DNA from: Oscillospiraceae bacterium
GTDB taxonomy: Bacteria; Bacillota; Clostridia; Oscillospirales; Oscillospiraceae
DNA length: 64,000 nucleotides
Assembly (NCBI GenBank): GCA_009778485.1
Contig: WRJQ01000001.1
Coordinates: 21,116-85,115 of the forward strand
Direction: 5' to 3'
The position numbers were made by a program, and so were the translations under genes. The notes under the pieces are model-generated. The model made no database searches. It was given only the letters and a program-made list of their open reading frames with translations, and was not told the origin of the DNA. Positions within the stretch are counted from its first letter, which is position 1. Each line of letters opens with the position of its first letter. Below are positions 1 through 10,202 of the stretch, in pieces.

Positions 1-810
1 AGGCAGAAGTCCGTGATATATATGCCAAAAGGCTGCCCGGCCGTTCGCCTGGAAAACATAAGGCGCGAAGGCGCGCAGGCGTATATCACGGAAAGCAATT
101 ATGACGATACCATCCGCTTTACGGCGCAACTCGCCGAAAAGACCCCCGGTGGAGTGATCGTTCAGGATACCGCGTGGGAGGGATATGAAGATATCCCCGG
201 CTGGATAATGCAGGGTTATGGCGTCATGGCGCTGGAGGCCTGCGACCAGTTGCGGGAACGAGGAATCATGCCGACGCATATGTTCATACAGGCCGGGGTC
301 GGCGCATTCGCGGGTTCAGCGCAAGGCCTTGTGTGCAACTATTACGGAGATGAAAGCCCTATCTCGTTCGTGGTGGAGCCGACAGTCGCTGCATGCCACT
401 ACCGAAGCGCACAGAAAGGCGACGGCTCAATCGTAAAAGTCGGCGGCGATATGGATACGATTATGGCAGGGCTTGCCTGCGGCGAGCCGAACATTTTGTC
501 CTGGGACATACTTAGAAACAAGAGTTCGTACTTTACGACGATTGAGGACGAAACAGCAGCCCGGGGGATGCGCGTGCTCGGCGCCCCTCTGCGCGGCGAT
601 CCCAGGGTAATATCCGGTGAGTCCGGCGCTTCGGCGATGGGATTTCTCATCGATCTGCTCACAAGTAGCGAGAGAAGCATGGCGGAACTCCGCGAACAGG
701 CCGGCATTGGGAGAGATTCGCATATCCTGCTGTTCAGCACCGAAGGCGATACCGACCCTGAGAACTATCGGCGTATAGTTTGGGAAGGGCAGCTCCATTC
801 AGGAGTTTAG
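1..810 (+). CDS. ygeX: Diaminopropionate ammonia-lyase (YgeX/DpaL), 3' part; 5' end outside window
   Basis: Open frame from window edge to stop at 810; PLP type II lyase motifs ([32 protein letters not shown]) and synteny with ygeY/ygeW. Confidence 0.9.
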   Translation, partial: RQKSVIYMPKGCPAVRLENIRREGAQAYITESNYDDTIRFTAQLAEKTPGGVIVQDTAWEGYEDIPGWIMQGYGVMALEACDQLRERGIMPTHMFIQAGVGAFAGSAQGLVCNYYGDESPISFVVEPTVAACHYRSAQKGDGSIVKVGGDMDTIMAGLACGEPNILSWDILRNKSSYFTTIEDETAARGMRVLGAPLRGDPRVISGESGASAMGFLIDLLTSSERSMAELREQAGIGRDSHILLFSTEGDTDPENYRRIVWEGQLHSGV

Positions 811-851
811 CTCGAACCATAAGAATACAAGAGAGGTATTGGGTACACACT

Positions 852-2174
852 ATGGACTATGAAGCAGTTAAGGCGCGAGCCGAGCACTACAAAAACGACA
901 TGACAAAATTCCTGCGCGACATGATACTCATTCCCGGCGAGAGCTGCGATGAAAAAGGCAAGATCGAACGCGCGGCGCAGGAGATGCGCGCCCTGGGGTT
1001 CGACAAAGTTGAGATTGATGCGATGGGCAACCTGCTGGGCTACATGGGCAAGGGCGAAAAGCTCATCGCCTTCGACGGACATATCGATACGGTCGGCATT
1101 GGCAACCGGGATAACTGGCGCTTCGACCCTTACGAAGGCTACGAGACCGATGAAGAAATAGGCGGCAGGGGCGCGTCAGACCAGGAGGGGGGAATCGTCA
1201 GCGCGGTATACGGCGCGAAAATAATGAAGGATCTCGAGCTGCTTAGCGACGAGTATAAAGTACTCGTCACCGCGACCGTTCAGGAAGAGGACTGCGACGG
1301 CCTTTGCTGGCAGTACATTATTAACGAGAGCGGCGTGAGGCCGGAGTTCGTAGTGCTGAATGAACCGACCGACGGCGGCATCTATCGCGGCCAACGCGGG
1401 CGCATGGAGATCCGGGTCGACGTCAAGGGGGTCTCGTGCCACGGCTCCGCACCCGAACGGGGAGATAACGCCATTTACAAAATGGCGGATATCCTGCAAG
1501 ATATACGCGCCTTGAACGAAAACAACGCGGATGATGACGCTCAGGTCAAAGGGCTTGTCAAAATGCTGGACGAGGAGTTCAACCCGCAGTGGCGCGAAGC
1601 CCGTTTCCTGGGCAGGGGAACCATAACGACCAGCGAGATATTCTTCACCTCCCCGAGCCGTTGCGCGGTGGCGGACTCCTGCTCTGTCTCCCTCGACCGG
1701 CGTATGACAGCAGGCGAGACATGGGAATCCTGCCTCGACGAAATACGCGCGCTGCCGGCGGTCAAGAAGTACGGCAATGATGTGGCTGTTTCTATGTATG
1801 AGTACGACCGCCCATCTTACACCGGCTGCATCTATCCGATCGAGTGCTACTTCCCGACCTGGGTCATACCGCAAGACCACCCTGTCACTCGCGCAATGGA
1901 AGAATCGTACACCGGCCTCTACGGCAGCGAGCGCATAGGCTCTGCTGAAACGATCGACGCCCGGCGAGCAAGGCCTCTTACCGACAAGTGGACATTCTCG
2001 ACGAACGGCGTCACAATAATGGGGCGCAACGGTATTGCGTGCATAGGCTTCGGCCCGGGCGCGGAAGCGCAGGCGCACGCCCCGAACGAAAAGACATGGA
2101 AACAGGATCTTGTAACCTGCGCCGCAGTGTTTGCGGTGTTACCGGCAATATATTCAAAGCAGAATGGAGAATAA
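852..2174 (+). CDS. ygeY: YgeY family selenium-metabolism-linked hydrolase (M20-type peptidase)
   Basis: ATG at 852 ([17 protein letters not shown]); M20 motifs [26 protein letters not shown]; synteny. Confidence 0.9.
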   Translation: MDYEAVKARAEHYKNDMTKFLRDMILIPGESCDEKGKIERAAQEMRALGFDKVEIDAMGNLLGYMGKGEKLIAFDGHIDTVGIGNRDNWRFDPYEGYETDEEIGGRGASDQEGGIVSAVYGAKIMKDLELLSDEYKVLVTATVQEEDCDGLCWQYIINESGVRPEFVVLNEPTDGGIYRGQRGRMEIRVDVKGVSCHGSAPERGDNAIYKMADILQDIRALNENNADDDAQVKGLVKMLDEEFNPQWREARFLGRGTITTSEIFFTSPSRCAVADSCSVSLDRRMTAGETWESCLDEIRALPAVKKYGNDVAVSMYEYDRPSYTGCIYPIECYFPTWVIPQDHPVTRAMEESYTGLYGSERIGSAETIDARRARPLTDKWTFSTNGVTIMGRNGIACIGFGPGAEAQAHAPNEKTWKQDLVTCAAVFAVLPAIYSKQNGE

Positions 2175-2176
2175 AC

Positions 2177-3376
2177 GTGAGTATTAACATCGAACAATAC
2201 GCCGGCAAGCTGGCGAGCCTTGACCACGCAAATATGTACGGGAACGACTTTTTCTTCACCTGGGAGAAAAGCGACGATGAACTCCTGGCGCTCTTTGCAG
2301 TCGCGGACGCGCTGAGGCTCTTGCGCGAAAGCAACATTTCGCCGCGGATATTTGACAGCGGCCTGGCGGTCAGCCTGTTCCGCGACAACTCCACCCGCAC
2401 GCGTTTCTCATTTAACTCGGCGGCCAACCTGCTTGGCCTCACGGTGCAGGACCTTGACGAGGGCAAGAGCCAGATCGCGCACGGTGAGACTGTCCGCGAG
2501 ACAGCAAATATGATATCGTTCATGGCGGACGTCATCGGCATACGCGACGATATGTATATCGGCAAAGGCAACGCTTACATGCGCGAGGTCGCCGGCGCAG
2601 TGCGGCAAGGCTACGAGGAAGGCGTGCTCGAGCAGCGCCCGACGCTTGTGAACCTGCAGTGCGACGTAGACCATCCTACGCAGTCTATGGCCGACATGCT
2701 GCACATTATTCACCACTTCGGCGGCGTGGAGAACCTCAAGGGTAAAAAGCTTGCTATGTCTTGGGCGTACTCGCCGTCCTACGGCAAGCCGCTCTCTGTT
2801 CCGCAGGGGATCATCGGGCTGATGACGCGGTTTGGCATGGAAGTCTGCCTCGCTCATCCCGTCGGGTACGAGATCATGGGTGAGGTTGAGAAGGTAGCGG
2901 CGGAAAACGCCGCGAAGAGCGGCGGCGGCTTTTACAGGACCAACGACATGCGCGAAGCGTTCAAGGACGCAGACATAGTTTACCCAAAGAGCTGGGCGCC
3001 CTATGCCGCGATGGAAAAAAGGACGCAACTCTACGGTAACGGCGACGACGCGGGCATAAAGGCTCTCGAGAAGGAGCTGCTTGCGCAAAATGCCGAGCAC
3101 AGGGACTGGGCCTGCACGGAAGACATGATGAAGCTGACAAAAGGCGGCGACGCGCTGTATATGCACTGCCTGCCGGCGGATATAACCGGAGTTAGCTGCG
3201 AGATGGGCGAGGTGGACGCGTCAGTGTTCAGCCGTTACCGCAAGCCGCTGTACAAGCAGGCCGGATTTAAGCCCTATATAATATCCGCGATGATATTCCT
3301 GGCAAAATGCAAGGATCCGGCAGCGATGTTGCGGTACCTTGCGGAAAGAGGACAGGCGAAGGCAGTTAGTAGGTAG
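2177..3376 (+). CDS. ygeW: Knotted carbamoyltransferase YgeW
   Basis: GTG start at 2177; carbamoyltransferase motifs FRDNSTRTRFSF and MHCLPAD; HPTQSMADMLHI; synteny. Confidence 0.9.
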   Translation: MSINIEQYAGKLASLDHANMYGNDFFFTWEKSDDELLALFAVADALRLLRESNISPRIFDSGLAVSLFRDNSTRTRFSFNSAANLLGLTVQDLDEGKSQIAHGETVRETANMISFMADVIGIRDDMYIGKGNAYMREVAGAVRQGYEEGVLEQRPTLVNLQCDVDHPTQSMADMLHIIHHFGGVENLKGKKLAMSWAYSPSYGKPLSVPQGIIGLMTRFGMEVCLAHPVGYEIMGEVEKVAAENAAKSGGGFYRTNDMREAFKDADIVYPKSWAPYAAMEKRTQLYGNGDDAGIKALEKELLAQNAEHRDWACTEDMMKLTKGGDALYMHCLPADITGVSCEMGEVDASVFSRYRKPLYKQAGFKPYIISAMIFLAKCKDPAAMLRYLAERGQAKAVSR

Positions 3377-3420
3377 GGGCGGCATCCTGCCGCCCGTAAG
3401 ATTTAAGGATGGTACCAAGA

Positions 3421-4353
3421 GTGAAAAGAATAGTACTGGCGCTGGGCGGCAACGCCCTTGGCGATAACCTGCACGAACAGATGATTGCGGTGAAGAGCGC
3501 CGCGAAAGCGATCGCCGACCTCATAGAGGACGGATTCGACGTCATAATCACGCATGGCAACGGACCGCAGGTCGGCATGATAAACCTGGCGATGGAGACA
3601 GCCGCCAAGTTTGACGAGCATCTGTTCTATATACCTATGTCTGTCTGCGTGGCGCTGAGCCAGGGATACATCGGCTACGACATACAAAACGCGCTCCGCG
3701 AGGAACTCCTTGACAGGGGCATTGACAAACCCGTTGCGACGATAATCACACAGACCCTGGTGGACGAAAACGACCCGGCTTTCGCCGACCCGTCAAAACC
3801 GATCGGAGCCTACTATTCGCAAGAAGAAGCTGCGCAGATGGCAGAGCGTGGCTACGACATGAAGGAAGACGCGGGGCGCGGTTGGCGCCGTGTCGTCGCT
3901 TCGCCTAAACCAATTGGCATAGTTGAAAGCAAAACAGTCCTCGCGCTCCTGGAAGCAGGGCAGATACCGGTTACCGTCGGCGGAGGAGGAATCCCGGTCA
4001 AAAAAACAGAAGGCAGGCACTTAAAAGGCACGTCGGCTGTCGTAGACAAGGATTTCGCCAGCGCGAAGCTGGCGGAGGAACTCGACGCCGATATGCTTGT
4101 TATTCTCACCGCTGTCGAAAAGGTTGCAATTAACTTTGGAAAGCCGGATCAGCAATGGCTGAGCGAGATGTCCGCAGAAGATGCGGAGCGCTATATAGGC
4201 GAGGGGCATTTCGCGCCGGGATCCATGCTCCCCAAGGTGGAAGCGGCGCTGGAGTTCGTAAAATCCGGGTCCGGACGCAGGGCGCTCATCACGATGCTCT
4301 CAAAAGCAAGGGAAGGCCTCGCCGGCAAGAACGGAACAACCATTCGTTTATAG
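3421..4353 (+). CDS. arcC: Carbamate kinase
   Basis: KRIVLALGGNALGD N-terminus, ITHGNGPQVG, VGGGGIPV, PKVEAALEF motifs; GTG at 3421 fits the family start better than ATG 3409, which has no spacing from AGGA. Confidence 0.88.
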   Translation: MKRIVLALGGNALGDNLHEQMIAVKSAAKAIADLIEDGFDVIITHGNGPQVGMINLAMETAAKFDEHLFYIPMSVCVALSQGYIGYDIQNALREELLDRGIDKPVATIITQTLVDENDPAFADPSKPIGAYYSQEEAAQMAERGYDMKEDAGRGWRRVVASPKPIGIVESKTVLALLEAGQIPVTVGGGGIPVKKTEGRHLKGTSAVVDKDFASAKLAEELDADMLVILTAVEKVAINFGKPDQQWLSEMSAEDAERYIGEGHFAPGSMLPKVEAALEFVKSGSGRRALITMLSKAREGLAGKNGTTIRL

Positions 4354-4394
4354 GTAGTGTCAAATAATCAATGAAAAAGCAATATCTAGAAAAT

Positions 4395-4427
4395 CAAACA
4401 CGAGCCCAACGAAGTGGGTCGTGTTTG
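4395..4427 (+). repeat. 13-bp stem-loop in arcC-xdhD intergenic region
   Basis: CAAACACGAgCCCA-ACGAAG-TGGGTCGTGTTTG, one bulged base. Confidence 0.7.
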
Positions 4428-4514
4428 AAGAGGAGGAGCAACGAAACGGAGCGTATGCCCGAACTTGTGAGGGCGGAGCGGAGTGGAGTTTGCGACGACG
4501 ACTGGAGGCTCTTT

Positions 4515-7196
4515 ATGGGATCTGAAAAGATAATACTCAGTGTAAACGGGAATACAGTGGGGTGCTCAAACGGGGAAAAAAAGCTCCTCGCGTACCTACG
4601 TGACGACCTGCGCCTGACCTCCGTAAAAGAAGGCTGCGGCGAAGGCGCCTGCGGCACATGCATGGTGCTGGTGGACGGCAAGGCGACAAGAGCCTGTATC
4701 CCGACAGTCGCGAAACTGCAGGGGAAAAACATCGTGACGGTCGAAGGGCTCTCACAGCGGGAAAAGGAAGTCTATGCTTACTGCTTCGCCTCGGCGGGCG
4801 CGGTCCAGTGCGGCTATTGCATTCCCGGCATGGTCATCAGCGCGAAGGGGCTGCTTGACGCAAACCCCGACCCGACGCGCGCGGACATACGAAAAGCGAT
4901 TCGAGGGAACATCTGCCGCTGCACAGGATACGTCAAGATCATCGACGCGATCCTCAATGCGGCTGTCTTTTTCCGTGACAACTCCCCGATTCCAAAGCAG
5001 GAATTCTCAGGCAGGCTTGGAGAGGACTTCTTCCGTGTGGACGCGGAAGAGAAAACGCTCGGTACGGGCCTGTACACCGACGACGTAATAGTGGAGGGCA
5101 TGGTCTTTGCCAAAGCGCTCCGATCAAAATACCCGCGAGCGCGCGTGCTCTCAATAGACTTTTCTGAAGCGGAGCGGCATGCTGACTGCATCCGTATCAT
5201 CACCGCCGGCGACGTGCCGGGGGACATCAAATGCGGGCATATCGTCAAAGACTGGGACGCGCTGATTGCCGCCGGAGGGGTAACCCGCTATGTCGGCGAC
5301 GCTATCGCTCTCGCCGTAACAAGCTGCGCAGATACGCTCGACGAAGTGCTTGCGCTTATAAAGGTCGAGTACGAGGAACTTCCCCCGCTGACGTCGCCTG
5401 CCCGGTCTCTCGCGGAAGGTGCGCCGAGCATCCATGAAAACGGAAACCTGATGAACCGCCAGTTCATCAAGCGCGGCGACGCGGACGCCGCTATTGCCGC
5501 TTCAAAGCATGTAGTCTCAAAGCATTACTCCATGCCTTTTATCGACCATGCGTTCATGGAACCCGAATGCGCCATTGCCGTCCCCGAAGGAGACGATGGC
5601 TTGCTGCTCTACACCGGCGGGCAGAGCGTCTATGACGAGCAGCATGAGATTAGCGGCCTGCTTGGGATACCGGTAGAAAATATCCGTGTCAAGTCCATGC
5701 TGGTGGGCGGGGGGTTCGGCGGCAAAGAGGACATGATAGTCCAGCACCATGCCGCGCTTGCCGCCTGGCTTACGAAGAAGCCGGTCAAGGTGAAGTTCTC
5801 CCGCGAAGAGAGCCTTAAAGTCCATCCCAAGCGCCACGCTATGGAAATCGACTTCACGACGGCCTGCGACGAGGACGGGAAGATCACCGCCGTAAAGGCT
5901 GAGATAATTTCTGACACCGGGGCATACGCAAGCCTCGGCGGCCCGGTATTGCAGCGAGCTTGCACACACGCGGCGGGCCCGTATAACTTCCAAAATGTCG
6001 ATATAGTGGGAATGGCCGTCTACACAAACAACCCGCCGGGCGGCGCGTTCCGGGGCTTCGGGGTCACGCAATCGGCTTTCTGCATGGAAAGCAACCTCAA
6101 CCTTCTCGCGGAGATGGTAGGGATCTCTCCCTGGGAAATACGCTACCGTAACGCGATAAGGCCGGGTCAGGTGTTGCCTAACGGGCAGATAGCGGACGAA
6201 TCAACCGCCATGGCGGAGTGCCTGCTCGCTGTGAAGGACGTTTACGAAAAGGCTCCTTACGCCGGAATCGCGAGCTGCTTCAAGAACGCGGGGCGCGGCG
6301 TAGGATTGCCGGACACGGGCAGATGCATCATCTCCGTCGAGGGCGGTAAAATCCACGTACGGTCGAGCGCGGCATGCATAGGGCAGGGGATGCTGACGGT
6401 GCTGACGCAAATGGTGTGCCAGACGCTGAGCGAGACGCAGGGCGAGCCACAAAGCGAACTATTGGCCGAGCCGCGTGGCGAAACGTTCGGGAGGACTGTG
6501 AGCATTTCACCCGGTGTCATAGTCGCTGAACTGCCGGACACCTCGCGTACTCCGGACTCAGGCACGACGACGGCTTCCCGGCAGACAGTCATTTCCGGCG
6601 AAGCGGCGTGCATTGCGGCAAGGAAGCTAAAGGCCGATATTGACGAGCAAATGGCAATCGGCGAACCGATGGCTAACATGACTGCGGAGGAAGCATTGCA
6701 AGCTCTCGAGGGGCGCGAATACTACGGCGAGTTCTGCCCGGAAACAGACCCTATGGGCAGCGAAAAACCTTACCCTGTCAGCCATGTAGCGTACAGCTAC
6801 GCAGCTCAAGTCGTCGAGCTGGACGAGCAGGGGAAGGTTATGAAGATTACAGCAGCCTATGACGTCGGAACTGTTGTAAACCCAAAGGCTGCGCAGGGGC
6901 AGCTCGAAGGCGGTATAATAATGGGCGTCGGATACGGCCTTACGGAGGAGTTCCCTGTCACGGGAGGCTACCCGACGGCGAAACTCGGCACTCTCGGGCT
7001 GCTGCGGGCAACGGACGCGCCGGAGATAGAGACTGTCTTCGTCAACAGCGGCGCGAGCCTCCCGGCAGCGCACGGCGCCAAAGGCATGGGCGAGCTCTCG
7101 ACAATCCCGACGGCGCCCGCGATACAGGGGGCGTATTACAAACTGGATGGCATATTCAGGCAGAAGCTCCCAATGGAAGGCACGTTCTACAAGTAG
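4515..7196 (+). CDS. xdhD: XdhD-like fused [2Fe-2S] + molybdopterin-binding molybdenum hydroxylase (selenium-dependent xanthine dehydrogenase type)
   Basis: N-terminal CGEGACGTCMV and QCGYCIPGM...GNICRCTGY Fe-S motifs fused to a molybdopterin domain (GGGFGGKED, GAFRGFG, HGAKGMGE); SD TGGAGG before ATG 4515. Confidence 0.85.
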   Translation: MGSEKIILSVNGNTVGCSNGEKKLLAYLRDDLRLTSVKEGCGEGACGTCMVLVDGKATRACIPTVAKLQGKNIVTVEGLSQREKEVYAYCFASAGAVQCGYCIPGMVISAKGLLDANPDPTRADIRKAIRGNICRCTGYVKIIDAILNAAVFFRDNSPIPKQEFSGRLGEDFFRVDAEEKTLGTGLYTDDVIVEGMVFAKALRSKYPRARVLSIDFSEAERHADCIRIITAGDVPGDIKCGHIVKDWDALIAAGGVTRYVGDAIALAVTSCADTLDEVLALIKVEYEELPPLTSPARSLAEGAPSIHENGNLMNRQFIKRGDADAAIAASKHVVSKHYSMPFIDHAFMEPECAIAVPEGDDGLLLYTGGQSVYDEQHEISGLLGIPVENIRVKSMLVGGGFGGKEDMIVQHHAALAAWLTKKPVKVKFSREESLKVHPKRHAMEIDFTTACDEDGKITAVKAEIISDTGAYASLGGPVLQRACTHAAGPYNFQNVDIVGMAVYTNNPPGGAFRGFGVTQSAFCMESNLNLLAEMVGISPWEIRYRNAIRPGQVLPNGQIADESTAMAECLLAVKDVYEKAPYAGIASCFKNAGRGVGLPDTGRCIISVEGGKIHVRSSAACIGQGMLTVLTQMVCQTLSETQGEPQSELLAEPRGETFGRTVSISPGVIVAELPDTSRTPDSGTTTASRQTVISGEAACIAARKLKADIDEQMAIGEPMANMTAEEALQALEGREYYGEFCPETDPMGSEKPYPVSHVAYSYAAQVVELDEQGKVMKITAAYDVGTVVNPKAAQGQLEGGIIMGVGYGLTEEFPVTGGYPTAKLGTLGLLRATDAPEIETVFVNSGASLPAAHGAKGMGELSTIPTAPAIQGAYYKLDGIFRQKLPMEGTFYK

Positions 7197-7208
7197 AAGG
7201 AGACTGCA

Positions 7209-10202
7209 ATGAGCGACAAAATGACGCAAATACCATTCGATAAGCTGATGGAAAGGGCGCTCGGCGATTATGAGCGGGATGGATCCATATTTGGCGTGAG
7301 AAAACTCTATTGCGCAACAGGAGTCGAGCCATTAGAGATTTTCGGCAGCAGACTTGAACTGCCCTTCGGCCCCGCAGCGGGACCGCACACGCAGCTCGCG
7401 CAAAACATTATCGCCGCATACGCGGCAGGCGCCAGATTCTTTGAACTCAAAACAGTGCAGACGCTCGACGGAGAGGACCTCCCTGTATCAAAGCCATGTA
7501 TCCTGGCCGCAGACGAAGGGTACAACGTCGAATGGTCCACAGAGCTATACGTACCGCAGGCGCTGGATGAGTACATCAAAGGCTGGTACGCGCTGAAGCT
7601 GCTGAGCCGCGAGTACGGACTCGGCGACCCGGACGGTTTCGTTTTCAACATGAGCGTAGGCTACGACCTCGAAGGCATAAAGACAGAAAAAATCGACAGC
7701 TTCATCGAGGGGTTGAAAAACGCCGGACACACAGAGCCGTGGAGAACTTGCACGAGCTGGGCTCTTGAGAATCTGCCCCGATTTAAAAATGTTGACGAGG
7801 CGTATATAGAAGCGATCGACCCGGGGATATGCGGCTCAATAACCCTCTCTACGCTGCATGGTTGCCCGCCGGAGGAAATCGAGCGCATCGCATCGTATTT
7901 ACTCAATGACAAGAAGCTTCACACATTCGTAAAATGCAACCCGACGCTGCTTGGATACGATTATGCGCGCAAGACACTTGACAGCCTCGGCTATGACTAT
8001 ATCTCATTTGACGACCACCACTTCAAAGCGGACCTTCAGCCGGGCGACGCAATCCCCATGCTGCAAAGGCTGCAAAGCCTGGCCGACAGCCTCTCGCTTT
8101 CGTTCGGAGTGAAACTGACGAACACATTTCCCGTGGATATCACCGCAGCTGAGCTCCCGGGCGAGGAGATGTATATGTCCGGCAGGTCGCTTTTCCCGCT
8201 GTCGATCGAGCTCGCGAAGCGCCTGACGCAAGCTTTTGAGGGGAAGCTGCGGATCAGCTACTCAGGCGGAGCGGAGTTCAGGAATATCAAAGAAATATAT
8301 GAGGCAGGCATTTGGCCGATCTCTATGGCGACGACTCTGCTCAAACCGGGCGGGTATCAGCGAATGAAGCAGATTGCGGAGCTGCTGGCTGAGTCGACTT
8401 CCGGGAGTAAATCCTTTACAGGCGTTAGTGAAAGCAAACTTGGCGCCCTGGTCGAAAAAGCCAATAACGACCCGCTGTACCGCAAGCCCGTCGGCCGGGT
8501 TCCGGAGCGCAAAATGAAAGCGGAAGTCCCTTTGCTGGACTGTTTTACGCCGCCGTGCAGCGACGGCTGCCCGATAGGGCAGGATGTACCGGCATATTTG
8601 CGCCTGGCAGGCGAGGGGAAGCATCTTGAAGCATTGAGGGTTATAACGGCGAGCAACCCGCTGCCTTTCATAACCGGCACGATTTGCTCGCACCGCTGTA
8701 TGGATAAATGCACCCGCGCTTTTTATGAAAAAAGCGTGGATATTCGCGCGGTCAAGCTGGAGGCCGCAGAGACGGCGTTTACGCAGTTGCTGGAAGAAAC
8801 GCGCATACCGACCGAGCGCGCCGGCGATAAAGTCGCTGTAATCGGCGGCGGCCCTGCAGGGCTTTCGGCAGCGTACTTTCTCGCGAAAGCGGGCCGCAGG
8901 GCCACACTCTTCGAAAAGAGAAGCGACTTAGGCGGCATTGTCCGGCATGTCATACCGGAGTTCCGCATAGGCAGCGGCGCAATTGACAACGACGTTGCCT
9001 TTATCAGGGCGATGGGCGTCGAACTGCGGCTCAATAGCGAAGTCATGAGCCTTGAAACGCTGCGCAGCGAAGGGTTCTCGCAAATCATCATAGCTGTCGG
9101 CGCATGGAAACCGGGAGCTCTGGATCTCGATGGCGGCGAAGCTCTCGACGTGCTGGACTTTCTGGAGAGATTGAAGTCAGACCCGGGGTCTGTGATACTG
9201 GGGGAGAACGTCGTGGTAGTCGGAGGCGGGAATACGGCTATGGACGCAGCGCGCGCGGCGAAAAGGGCCAAAGGCGTGAAGAAAGTATCGCTCGTGTACC
9301 GGCGCACGAAACGATATATGCCGGCCGACGCTGAAGAACTCGAGTTTGCGCTCGAAGACGGCATTGAGTTTTTCGAGCTGCTCGCTCCCGTCGGCTTGCG
9401 TGGCAGCGCGCTGCTGTGCGACAAGATGGAACTTGGGGCGCCGGACTCCTCGGGCAGGCGCAGCCCCGTGCCAACCGGCATGAAAATGGAAATCCCTGCG
9501 GATACTGTCATTTCAGCAGTCGGGAACAGTATCGACGGGGGGCTGTTAGAGAGTTTTGGAATCCCGACCGATAGCAGGGGCAGAGCTGTCCTGGACGCCG
9601 ATACGCTTCAAAGCGGCGTTCAAGGAATCTATCTCGCAGGAGACTCCGCAAGCGGCCCGGCTACAGTCGCCGAAGCCATCGCCGGCGCGATCAAGTGCGT
9701 CGAAGCCATCACCGGGCAGAGTATAGAGAGGCATTCAGGCTTGAACCTGAACCCGGACATTAAACCCGCTGAAGCTAAGAAGGGCATACTGTACCGCGAC
9801 TGCTCGTCCGTCTGCGAACCGGAACGTTGCCTCGAATGTGCTACGATATGCGAAAGCTGCGTCGACGTCTGCCCGAACCGGGCGAACGTTTCAATTTGTG
9901 TCGACGGCGCCCGGCAAATCCTGCATATAGACGCGGCGTGCAACGAATGCGGCAACTGCGAGGTATTCTGCCCCTATTCGAGCGCGCCGTACCTTGATAA
10001 ATTCACGTTGTTTGCCAGCGAAGAGGATTTTAGCGGCAGCAAGAACGACGGGTTCCTTCCGCTGGATGGCGATTCTGTGCGGATCCGATTAGGCGGCGTT
10101 GCGAAAGACCACCGCGACGGCAGCGAAGTCTTCCCGGGCATCTGGCGCTTGATTGAAGCCGCGCGACTTCAAATTACACAAAGCAGAAAGGAAAGAAAAT
10201 GA
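7209..10202 (+). CDS. ygfK: Putative selenate reductase subunit YgfK (dihydroorotate dehydrogenase-like + NAD(P)H/FAD oxidoreductase + ferredoxin domains)
   Basis: 997 aa; LPFGPAAGPHTQLAQNI, AVIGGGPAGLSAAYFLAKAGRRATLFEK, C-terminal CNECGNCEVFCPY; SD aaggag; synteny. Confidence 0.88.
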   Translation: MSDKMTQIPFDKLMERALGDYERDGSIFGVRKLYCATGVEPLEIFGSRLELPFGPAAGPHTQLAQNIIAAYAAGARFFELKTVQTLDGEDLPVSKPCILAADEGYNVEWSTELYVPQALDEYIKGWYALKLLSREYGLGDPDGFVFNMSVGYDLEGIKTEKIDSFIEGLKNAGHTEPWRTCTSWALENLPRFKNVDEAYIEAIDPGICGSITLSTLHGCPPEEIERIASYLLNDKKLHTFVKCNPTLLGYDYARKTLDSLGYDYISFDDHHFKADLQPGDAIPMLQRLQSLADSLSLSFGVKLTNTFPVDITAAELPGEEMYMSGRSLFPLSIELAKRLTQAFEGKLRISYSGGAEFRNIKEIYEAGIWPISMATTLLKPGGYQRMKQIAELLAESTSGSKSFTGVSESKLGALVEKANNDPLYRKPVGRVPERKMKAEVPLLDCFTPPCSDGCPIGQDVPAYLRLAGEGKHLEALRVITASNPLPFITGTICSHRCMDKCTRAFYEKSVDIRAVKLEAAETAFTQLLEETRIPTERAGDKVAVIGGGPAGLSAAYFLAKAGRRATLFEKRSDLGGIVRHVIPEFRIGSGAIDNDVAFIRAMGVELRLNSEVMSLETLRSEGFSQIIIAVGAWKPGALDLDGGEALDVLDFLERLKSDPGSVILGENVVVVGGGNTAMDAARAAKRAKGVKKVSLVYRRTKRYMPADAEELEFALEDGIEFFELLAPVGLRGSALLCDKMELGAPDSSGRRSPVPTGMKMEIPADTVISAVGNSIDGGLLESFGIPTDSRGRAVLDADTLQSGVQGIYLAGDSASGPATVAEAIAGAIKCVEAITGQSIERHSGLNLNPDIKPAEAKKGILYRDCSSVCEPERCLECATICESCVDVCPNRANVSICVDGARQILHIDAACNECGNCEVFCPYSSAPYLDKFTLFASEEDFSGSKNDGFLPLDGDSVRIRLGGVAKDHRDGSEVFPGIWRLIEAARLQITQSRKERK

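Noticed and set aside
1176-2078. 300-aa minus-strand ORF opposite ygeY
   Set aside because: Antisense artefact; the sense frame is clearly YgeY.
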